Below, in pieces: positions 13,393 through 19,363 of a stretch of DNA of 19,363 nucleotides. How positions within the stretch are numbered: position 1 is the stretch's first letter; each line of letters begins with the position of its first letter. The position numbers and the translations under genes are program-made. Source of the DNA: Deltaproteobacteria bacterium (GTDB taxonomy: Bacteria > Desulfobacterota > Syntrophia > Syntrophales > UBA5619); assembly GCA_021372695.1 (NCBI GenBank), contig JAJFTY010000039.1, positions 1 to 19,363 of the forward strand. Direction: 5' to 3'. The notes beneath the pieces were generated by a model. That model saw nothing but the letters and a program-made list of their open reading frames with translations. It did not search any database and was not told where the DNA came from.

Positions 13393-13492
13393 GTTGGTGG
13401 TCTTTTTTCGTTGCAGTAATTAAGCGGTACGCAGGCGCCGCCCGTTCTCGCGCGTGCCGCAGGAAAAAGAAGGGCAAGAAACAGGTCAATTC

Positions 13493-14749
13493 ATGTCGTA
13501 TTTGATGCAAGCCGACCCGGAGGTTGCGGAGGCGATCCGCCAGGAGACCCGCCGGCAGTCGGAAAAACTGGAGATGATCGCCTCCGAGAACTTCGTCAGC
13601 GAGGCCGTCCTGGAGGCCCAGGGCAGCGTCATGACGAACAAGTACGCGGAGGGCTATCCGGGAGCGCGGTACTACGGCGGATGCGAATTCGTCGACATCG
13701 TGGAGCGGCTGGCCATCGAGCGCAGCAAACAGCTCTTCGGGGCTGAACACGCCAACGTCCAGCCCCATGCCGGTGTTCAGGCCAACATGGCCGTCTATTT
13801 CACCGTGCTCGAACCGGGGGACACGATCCTCGGGATGAGCCTCTCTCACGGCGGCCACCTCTCCCACGGGAGCCCGGCCAGCTTCTCGGGGAAGTTCTAT
13901 CGCGGCATCTTCTACGGGGTGGACCGCAAGACGGAGACCATCGATTTCAACGAGGTCGAGACCCTGGCCCGGCAGCACCGCCCGAAGATCATCGTCGTGG
14001 GCGCGAGCTCCTATCCCCGGACGATCGATTACACGAAGTTCCGGGCCATCGCCGATGAGGTCGGGGCGGTCGTCCTGGCCGACATCGCCCACGTCGGCGG
14101 GCTCATCGCCGCCGGCCTCCATCCATCGCCGGTGCCCTGCTGCGAATTCGTCACCATGACCACCCACAAGACCCTCCGCGGCCCCCGCGGCGGACTCATC
14201 CTCTGCAAGCAGGAGTTCGCCCACGCCCTGGACACGAAGATCTTCCCGGGGATGCAGGGTGGCCCCCTGATGCACATCATCGCGGCCAAGGCGGTGGCGT
14301 TCAAGGAGGCCCTCACGGCAGAGTTCAAGGCGTATCAGCGCCAGATCCTGAAAAATGCCCGGGCTCTCGCCGATGCGCTCATCGCCTCCGGCTTCCGCCT
14401 CGTTTCCGGCGGCACCGACAACCACCTGATGCTCGTGGATCTGACCGATCTGGCCATTTCGGGAAAAGAGGCGCAGGAGGCGCTCGACCGGACCGGCATC
14501 ACGGTCAACAAAAACAGAATTCCGTTCGACACCCGGGGGGCCCAGGTCACGAGCGGCATCCGCATCGGCACGCCCGCCCTGACCACGCGGGGGATGAAGG
14601 AGCCGGAGATGACGCAGATCGCCGGTTTCATCTCCGCCGTACTTAAGAATATCCACGATGAAAAACGGCTGGCCGCAGTCCGGGAAGAGGTCCGCCTGCT
14701 CTGTGAGCAGTTTCCCCTCTACGCGGAACGGATCCGGGAGAACCGGTAG
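13493..14749 (+). CDS. glyA: Serine hydroxymethyltransferase
   Basis: A PLP enzyme that converts serine and tetrahydrofolate to glycine and methylene-THF; 418 aa, of family length. It has MIASENFVS near residue 29, [13 protein letters not shown] near 53-65, [10 protein letters not shown], the PLP lysine in [12 protein letters not shown] (near 225-236) and the [12 protein letters not shown] motif late in the protein. ATG 13493 gives the standard start [11 protein letters not shown]; a GTG at 13454 would add 13 unmatched residues. Methylene-THF is used in thymidylate synthesis, linking it to the dCMP deaminase gene 29 bases downstream. Confidence 0.96.
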   Translation: MSYLMQADPEVAEAIRQETRRQSEKLEMIASENFVSEAVLEAQGSVMTNKYAEGYPGARYYGGCEFVDIVERLAIERSKQLFGAEHANVQPHAGVQANMAVYFTVLEPGDTILGMSLSHGGHLSHGSPASFSGKFYRGIFYGVDRKTETIDFNEVETLARQHRPKIIVVGASSYPRTIDYTKFRAIADEVGAVVLADIAHVGGLIAAGLHPSPVPCCEFVTMTTHKTLRGPRGGLILCKQEFAHALDTKIFPGMQGGPLMHIIAAKAVAFKEALTAEFKAYQRQILKNARALADALIASGFRLVSGGTDNHLMLVDLTDLAISGKEAQEALDRTGITVNKNRIPFDTRGAQVTSGIRIGTPALTTRGMKEPEMTQIAGFISAVLKNIHDEKRLAAVREEVRLLCEQFPLYAERIRENR

Positions 14750-14778
14750 CCCCTCTGCGAGACAGGCGATTTGCCACC

Positions 14779-15261
14779 ATGGAAGTAAACAGAACCGAAG
14801 AGAGACTCCCCGCCGGAGCGGACGGACGGCCCGCCTGGGATGACTATTTCCTCGACATCGTCTCTCTCGTCGGGCGGCGTGCCACGTGCCTGCGGAGGCA
14901 GGTGGGGGCCGCCCTGGTCCGCGACCGGCGGATTCTCGCGACCGGGTACAACGGCGCCCCCTCGGGATTGCGCCACTGCCTTGAGATCGGCTGCCTCCGG
15001 GAGCAGCAGCACGTCCCCTCCGGTGAACGCCACGAACTCTGCCGCGGTCTCCACGCCGAACAGAATGCGATCATCCAGGCGGCGCTGCACGGGGTGAGCG
15101 TCAAGGGGGCGACCCTCTACTGCACGAACCGCCCCTGCATCATCTGTGCGAAGATGATCATCAACGCGGGGATCGTCCGGATCGTGGTCGGAGGCGACTA
15201 CCGCGACGACCTCGCCGAGCAGATGCTGGCCGAGGCGGGAATCGAGGTGATCCGGCGATGA
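14779..15261 (+). CDS. dCMP deaminase (ComEB-like)
   Basis: A zinc-dependent deaminase that makes dUMP from dCMP for thymidylate synthesis; 160 aa. The zinc site is LHAEQNAI (H and catalytic E near residues 92-94) with [10 protein letters not shown] (cysteines near 116 and 119). WDDYFLDI (about 20-27) and GYNGAPSG (about 56-63) match the dCMP deaminase branch rather than cytidine deaminase. It sits between glyA and nrdR, a conserved order in related bacteria. Its last bases overlap the nrdR start (ATGA), so the two are translationally coupled. Confidence 0.9.
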   Translation: MEVNRTEERLPAGADGRPAWDDYFLDIVSLVGRRATCLRRQVGAALVRDRRILATGYNGAPSGLRHCLEIGCLREQQHVPSGERHELCRGLHAEQNAIIQAALHGVSVKGATLYCTNRPCIICAKMIINAGIVRIVVGGDYRDDLAEQMLAEAGIEVIRR

Positions 15262-15743
15262 AATGTCCCTTCTGTGCGCACGGGGAAAACAAGGTGATCG
15301 ACTCCCGGATCAGCAAGGATGGAAACGCGATCCGGCGGCGCCGCGAGTGTCTGGGGTGCGGGAACCGGTTCACGACGTACGAGTTCGTCGAAGAGGTACT
15401 GCCGATGGTCGTCAAGAAGGACGGCCGGCGGGAGCCCTTCGACCGGACCAAGATCCGCTCCGGCATCAAGAAGGCCTGCGAAAAGCGCCCCATCAGCACC
15501 GACGCCATCGAGACTGCGGTGGACAACGTCGAGCGGGCCTGCCAGGAGTACCAGGGGAAGGAGATCCCCTCCACGGCCATCGGGGAAAAGGTGATGCGGG
15601 AGCTCCAGACCCTGGACGGCGTCGCCTATGTCCGCTTCGCGTCGGTGTACCGTGAATTCAGGGATGTCAGCGACTTTCTGGACGAATTGAAGGACCTTCT
15701 CCACACGAAGAAGGAAGGGGAGCCGGAAACTCCGGAGGGATAG
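15258..15743 (+). CDS. nrdR: Transcriptional repressor NrdR
   Basis: Regulator of ribonucleotide reductase genes; 161 aa. The N-terminal zinc ribbon is MKCPFC followed by [12 protein letters not shown] (cysteines 3, 6, 31 and 34). The ATP-cone domain follows ([19 protein letters not shown]). The family uses bound ATP/dATP to sense nucleotide level. It overlaps the dCMP deaminase gene by four bases and is followed by ribE after two bases. A short Glu/Pro-rich tail lies at the end. Confidence 0.96.
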   Translation: MKCPFCAHGENKVIDSRISKDGNAIRRRRECLGCGNRFTTYEFVEEVLPMVVKKDGRREPFDRTKIRSGIKKACEKRPISTDAIETAVDNVERACQEYQGKEIPSTAIGEKVMRELQTLDGVAYVRFASVYREFRDVSDFLDELKDLLHTKKEGEPETPEG

Positions 15744-15745
15744 GG

Positions 15746-16423
15746 ATGTTCACGGGAATCGCGGCCGCTCTCGGGTCTGTCCGGCGCCTGACGCGCCGGG
15801 GGGAGGATGCCGTCCTGGAGATCGAATCAGATCTCGACCTCGCCGACGTCCGGATCGGAGACAGTATCTCGGTCAGCGGCGCATGCCTGACCGTGACCGC
15901 GAAGGCCGGCCGGGTCTTCTCGGCCGATGTCTCCGCGGAGACCCTCTCGCGGACGACACTCCGGAACGTGGCTGCGGGCGGCCGGGTCAACCTGGAGAAG
16001 GCGCTCCGCGTCGGCGATCCCCTGGGCGGGCACATCGTCCTCGGGCATGTGGACGGCGTCGGCCGGATCGTGGAGAGGAGCCCCCGTTCGGGATCCCTCA
16101 TCTTCGGCTTCGAAATCGATTCGGAGATGGCCCGGTATGTCGTGGCCAAGGGATCGATCACGGTGGACGGGATCAGCCTGACCGTCAACCGCTGTGAAAA
16201 GAATCGGTTTTATGTTAATATCATTCCGCACACGGCCGCGGCGACGACACTCGGATTCAAGAAGGCGGCGGATGAGGTGAACATCGAGACGGACATCATC
16301 GCGAGGTACCTGGAAAAACTGATTTCGCCGGAGAAGGAAAACGGCGGGTCAACCGGGGCGGCGGGCAAACCCGCAGGGGGAGTCGACCTGCGGATGCTGG
16401 CCGACCATGGGTTTTTGAAATAG
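15746..16423 (+). CDS. ribE: Riboflavin synthase alpha chain
   Basis: Makes riboflavin from two molecules of 6,7-dimethyl-8-ribityllumazine; 225 aa. Two lumazine-binding barrel repeats are seen: [12 protein letters not shown] with SVSGACLTV in the first half, and [12 protein letters not shown] with VDGISLTVN in the second. The tail after about residue 195 is Gly/Lys-rich. In most relatives ribD lies between nrdR and this gene; here it is absent. No FMN riboswitch lies upstream, and the two-base spacing makes it part of the nrdR message. Confidence 0.95.
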   Translation: MFTGIAAALGSVRRLTRRGEDAVLEIESDLDLADVRIGDSISVSGACLTVTAKAGRVFSADVSAETLSRTTLRNVAAGGRVNLEKALRVGDPLGGHIVLGHVDGVGRIVERSPRSGSLIFGFEIDSEMARYVVAKGSITVDGISLTVNRCEKNRFYVNIIPHTAAATTLGFKKAADEVNIETDIIARYLEKLISPEKENGGSTGAAGKPAGGVDLRMLADHGFLK

Positions 16424-16445
16424 CAGGAAATTATCAGGAGACCAT

Positions 16446-17648
16446 ATGGGTGCAAGTTCCATCAAAGAAGCCATTGTCGATATCAAGAGCGGCAGGATGA
16501 TCATCCTCGTCGACGACGAGGATCGGGAAAACGAAGGGGATCTCTGCATGGCGGCAGAGTACGTCACGCCGGAGGCGATCAATTTCATGGCCCGGTACGG
16601 GCGGGGGCTCATCTGCCTCACCCTGACCGAAGAGGCCGCAGACAAGCTCCGCCTCTTTCCGATGGTCCGGGACAACCGCTGCCGCTTCGGAACCGCCTTC
16701 ACGATTTCGATCGAGGCGAAGCAGGGGGTCACCTCGGGGATCTCGGCCGCGGATCGCGCCCGGACCGTCCAGGCCGCCGTGGCCGAAGATGCGAGGCCCG
16801 ACGATCTGGTCAGCCCCGGCCACATCTTCCCCATCCGGGCCAAGCGGGGCGGGGTGCTGGTGCGGACGGGGCAGACGGAGGGCTCCGTCGATCTCGCACG
16901 CCTTTCGGGCCTGAAGCCTGCGGGCGTCATCTGCGAGATCATGAAGGACGACGGGACCATGGCCCGGATGCCCGATCTGGAGATCTTCGCGAAGGAGCAC
17001 AACCTCAAGATCATCACGATCAAGGACCTGATCGACTACCGGATGCAGCACGAGTCCCTGATCCGGCGCGCGGCAGCCGCCACGGTCCCGACCCGCTACG
17101 GCGGGGACTTCAAGCTGATCGTCTATGAGAATGACGTGGACGACATGCAGCACGTGGCCCTCGTCAAGGGGGAGATCACCCCCGAAGACGAGGTTCTGGT
17201 CCGCGTGCACTCGGAATGCCTGACGGGAGACACCTTCGGCTCCGAGCGGTGCGACTGCGGCGATCAGCTTCACCGGGCGATGAAGATGGTGGAGGATGCC
17301 GGCAAAGGGGTGATCGTCTACATGCACCAGGAGGGGCGCGGCATCGGGCTGATCAACAAGATCAGGGCCTACGAGCTCCAGGACCAGGGGCTCGACACGG
17401 TCGAGGCGAACATCGCGCTCGGCTTCAAGGAGGACCTCCGGGATTACGGCATCGGTGCCCAGATCCTCGCCGACATCGGGGTGCGGAAGATGCGGCTCCT
17501 CACCAACAACCCGAAGAAGATCGTCGGCCTCGAGGGATACGGGCTCACCATCGTCGAGCGGGTTCCGATCGAGATCCGGCCGAACGAAAACAATATCCAG
17601 TACCTCAAGACCAAGAAGAAGAAGATGGGTCACATCCTGAAGGTATAA
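16446..17648 (+). CDS. ribBA: Bifunctional DHBP synthase / GTP cyclohydrolase II
   Basis: Supplies both riboflavin precursors; 400 aa. The N-terminal half is 3,4-dihydroxy-2-butanone-4-phosphate synthase with [10 protein letters not shown] at 23-32 (metal ligand E28) and GHIFP at 125-129. The C-terminal half is GTP cyclohydrolase II with the zinc site in [18 protein letters not shown] and the motif HQEGRGIGL. One oddity: the segment that is GHTEA in E. coli RibB, whose His153 binds magnesium, reads GQTEG here, placing Q143 at that position. I recall the same variant in RibBA of related bacteria, so it may be normal for the lineage. AGGAG at 16435-16439 serves ATG 16446. Confidence 0.95.
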   Translation: MGASSIKEAIVDIKSGRMIILVDDEDRENEGDLCMAAEYVTPEAINFMARYGRGLICLTLTEEAADKLRLFPMVRDNRCRFGTAFTISIEAKQGVTSGISAADRARTVQAAVAEDARPDDLVSPGHIFPIRAKRGGVLVRTGQTEGSVDLARLSGLKPAGVICEIMKDDGTMARMPDLEIFAKEHNLKIITIKDLIDYRMQHESLIRRAAAATVPTRYGGDFKLIVYENDVDDMQHVALVKGEITPEDEVLVRVHSECLTGDTFGSERCDCGDQLHRAMKMVEDAGKGVIVYMHQEGRGIGLINKIRAYELQDQGLDTVEANIALGFKEDLRDYGIGAQILADIGVRKMRLLTNNPKKIVGLEGYGLTIVERVPIEIRPNENNIQYLKTKKKKMGHILKV

Positions 17649-17681
17649 AGGGGATTCACCGTTTTCTGAAGGAGAACGAAG

Positions 17682-18146
17682 ATGGCAAAGATAATCGAGG
17701 GGAAGATCGTCGCCAAGGGGATGCGGTTCGGCATCGTGGCCAGCCGCTTCAACGACTTCATCAGCAGCCGCCTGATCGAGGGGGCCGTCGACGCCCTGAC
17801 CCGAGCCGGTGGCGATGAGAAGGAGATCCAGATCGTCCGGGTCCCCGGCGCCTTCGAATTGCCGCTCGCGGCCAAGAAGATGGCGAAGAGCGGCCGCTTC
17901 GACGCGGTGATCTGCCTGGGCGCCGTCATTCGCGGCGCCACGCCCCATTTCGAATACATCAGCGCGGAGGTTTCCAAGGGGATCGCGGCCGTGGGGCTGG
18001 AGACCGAAGTGCCGGTGGCGTTCGGCGTGCTGACGACCGATACGATCGAGCAGGCCATCGAACGGGCCGGCACGAAAGCCGGGAACAAGGGCTGGGACGC
18101 CGCGATGTGCGCCATCGAGATGGTCGATCTTTTCAAGAAACTGTAG
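17682..18146 (+). CDS. ribH: 6,7-dimethyl-8-ribityllumazine synthase
   Basis: Condenses the RibBA-derived butanone phosphate with the pyrimidine intermediate to give lumazine, the substrate of RibE; 154 aa. Typical segments are SRFNDFI near residue 21, [10 protein letters not shown] near 54-63, [14 protein letters not shown] near 80-93 and FGVLTTDT near 113-120. The histidine in TPHF is the catalytic acid/base. The protein is of the capsid-forming type by length. AAGGAG at 17669-17674 precedes ATG 17682. Confidence 0.96.
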   Translation: MAKIIEGKIVAKGMRFGIVASRFNDFISSRLIEGAVDALTRAGGDEKEIQIVRVPGAFELPLAAKKMAKSGRFDAVICLGAVIRGATPHFEYISAEVSKGIAAVGLETEVPVAFGVLTTDTIEQAIERAGTKAGNKGWDAAMCAIEMVDLFKKL

Positions 18147-18236
18147 TCAGGACGCCCGGCCGGAATGTTCCGGAAGCGCCCCGGAAGGTGGCACAGGGGA
18201 TCGTGCGGATGAGTGGATTCGAAATCTGAGGGATGC

Positions 18237-18692
18237 ATGCACCAGAGGCGGAAAGCACGGGAAGTTACCCTTCAGGTTCTCTATGCGCTCGACGTCCAGG
18301 AGATGGGCCCGCAGGAGGCCATGAATCTTTTCTGGGCCAATTTCGACGCCCCGGCCGAAGCGAGGAAATTCTCCTCCTTCCTGATCGAAGGGACCTGGGA
18401 GAACCGGGCGCAGATCGATGAACTGATCAGCGGCAATTCGGAAAACTGGACCATCGCCCGAATGTCCCGCGTGGACAAGAGCATCCTGCGGATGGCCGTG
18501 TACGAGCTTCTCTACTGTCAGGACATCCCGCCGAAGGTGACGCTGAACGAGGCGATCGACCTCGGAAAGGTGTTCGGCTCCGAAAACTCGGGGGCCTTCA
18601 TCAACGGGATTCTGGATGCCCTCTACGGAAAGCTGCGCAGCAAAGATGAAGATCAAGCTATCGACGGCCACGCCGGACACGTTGAACCGTGA
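18237..18692 (+). CDS. nusB: Transcription antitermination factor NusB
   Basis: An all-helical RNA-binding protein that, with ribosomal protein S10, recognises boxA in rRNA leaders; 151 aa. It has the HQRRKAREVTLQVLYALD start, an RMSRVDKSILRMAVYELL helix near 79-96 and the conserved end with LNEAIDLGKVFGSENSGAFINGILDAL. ATG 18237 is preferred because TGAGGG (18227-18232) precedes it. An in-frame ATG at 18213 is possible but unsupported, and ATG 18233 is out of frame. ribH-nusB is a widely conserved pair. Confidence 0.95.
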   Translation: MHQRRKAREVTLQVLYALDVQEMGPQEAMNLFWANFDAPAEARKFSSFLIEGTWENRAQIDELISGNSENWTIARMSRVDKSILRMAVYELLYCQDIPPKVTLNEAIDLGKVFGSENSGAFINGILDALYGKLRSKDEDQAIDGHAGHVEP

Positions 18693-19233
18693 CACCTTGG
18701 TCCTCGGTTTCTTCTCCGATGAAAGGCCTCCCCGGGGGTACTGCGGCTGGGTCGACTGGCGGATGAATGGGATGATCTCCACCGCCATCGCCCGGGGGCG
18801 GATTTCCGGTGATTACCTGGAGAAGCTGCTCTATGCCTTCCCCAAGCGCATCCAGGTCTCCCGCCTTCTGCTCCTCGGCCTGGGTGCGATTTCCGAGCTG
18901 ACCTACGACCGGCTCTACGACTCCGGCTACGAGACGGCCAGGACGGTGAGCGGAATCCTGTCGAACGACCTCGCCCTGCCGATGCCGGCCGCCGGCCGGG
19001 GCCCATTGAAACTCCCGGGGATGACCGAAGCGCTGATCACGGGCCTCTTTGACGGCTTTTCCTGCAAGCCCGAGGAGCTTTCCGCCCTCCGGCTGGAGAT
19101 CCCGGCAAAGCCGGACCATGCGGATGGGATCCGGGCCGGGGTGGACCTCTTTCGGAAGCATGTGGGGCCTGCCGGATGCGAAATTCTCTCCGGGGAAGAA
19201 GCGGATGCCCCGGAGGCCGCCCCGGCGGACTGA
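18646..19233 (+). CDS. Stand-alone peptidase M17 N-terminal domain protein
   Basis: A 195-aa protein that matches only the N-terminal, non-catalytic domain of leucyl aminopeptidases (family M17). Visible segments are TLVLGFFSDERPPRG, the helix-turn GRISGDYLEKLLYAFPKRI and SRLLLLGLG. No metal-binding catalytic domain follows; instead the protein ends in an acidic Ala/Pro-rich tail. It cannot be a peptidase by itself, and the N domain normally helps hexamer formation and DNA binding in PepA. The gene overlaps nusB by 47 bases, suggesting coupling. ATG 18646 is chosen; an earlier frame start at 18616 lies deeper in nusB. Function unknown. Confidence 0.7.
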   Translation: MKIKLSTATPDTLNRDTLVLGFFSDERPPRGYCGWVDWRMNGMISTAIARGRISGDYLEKLLYAFPKRIQVSRLLLLGLGAISELTYDRLYDSGYETARTVSGILSNDLALPMPAAGRGPLKLPGMTEALITGLFDGFSCKPEELSALRLEIPAKPDHADGIRAGVDLFRKHVGPAGCEILSGEEADAPEAAPAD

Positions 19234-19263
19234 AATCAACGAAAATCGGAGCCATGAACTGAC

Positions 19264-19363
19264 ATGAAGGTGATCATCATCGGGGCCGGCGAGGTGGGCC
19301 ACCATATCGCCGCCAGCCTCTCGAGCGAAGGACTCGACGCGGTCGTCATCGACCGCAGCGAGG
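19264..19363 (+). CDS. trkA: Trk potassium uptake protein TrkA (5' end only)
   Basis: The window ends 33 codons into this gene. The visible start MKVIIIGAGEVGHHIAASLS followed by VVIDRS is a Rossmann NAD-binding fold of the TrkA/KtrA type, with the G-x-G-x-x-G loop at residues 7-12. TrkA is the cytoplasmic NAD(H)-binding gating subunit of Trk potassium channels. Other RCK-domain proteins could begin in the same way, so the name is probable, not certain. Confidence 0.75.
   Translation, partial: MKVIIIGAGEVGHHIAASLSSEGLDAVVIDRSE

Noticed and set aside
16434..17948. Minus-strand open frame of 504 codons
   Set aside because: It is the antisense shadow of ribBA and ribH, which carry complete catalytic motifs.

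Overview
The window looks like the chromosome of a GC-rich deltaproteobacterium (Desulfobacterota, perhaps Syntrophales-like) carrying part of an integrated, lower-GC element. The taxonomic guess rests on the order yceD-rpmF-fab-rpiB-glyA-dCMP deaminase-nrdR-rib-nusB and on the protein sequences. No database search was run.

Positions 1 to about 7271 are the element. Its right end lies at the 3' end of a minus-strand tRNA-Glu(CTC) gene (7272-7346), with a tyrosine recombinase (6045-7169) next to it. Its left end is not in the window. Genes all run on the plus strand. First come small regulatory or accessory proteins: MucR/Ros zinc finger, PAS protein, DUF3024, IHF/HU, an unknown, a winged-helix-like protein, a double TM2 protein and a YheU-like protein. 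Then comes an orphan sigma-54 activator (3188-4537) with neither a sensor domain nor the usual Fis-type HTH. A gene-free stretch of about 930 bases follows. It holds four tandem 10-bp repeats, two imperfect sigma-54-like promoter motifs, a boxA antitermination motif and a GC-rich, probably structured leader RNA. That leader precedes a small Gly/Ala-rich hydrophobic protein (5468-5722). After a long hairpin come a 23-codon leader ORF, an excisionase-like HTH ORF and the integrase.

From 7272 to the end is core chromosome. tRNA-Glu and gltX lie in tandem on the minus strand. A divergent promoter region (8988-9419) separates them from a long plus-strand housekeeping series: yceD, rpmF, fabD, acpP, fabF, rpiB, a REP-like palindrome pair, glyA, dCMP deaminase, nrdR, ribE, ribBA, ribH, nusB, a stand-alone M17-N domain protein and the start of trkA. 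The cluster is abridged: plsX, fabH and fabG are not between rpmF and fabF, and ribD is not between nrdR and ribE.

The most interesting candidate is the unit at 3188-5772: an orphan sigma-54 activator, upstream tandem repeats, a sigma-54-like promoter, a boxA-tagged structured RNA and a glycine-zipper-like membrane peptide, placed directly upstream of the element's recombination genes. The parts are visible in the sequence; the connection between them is inference.
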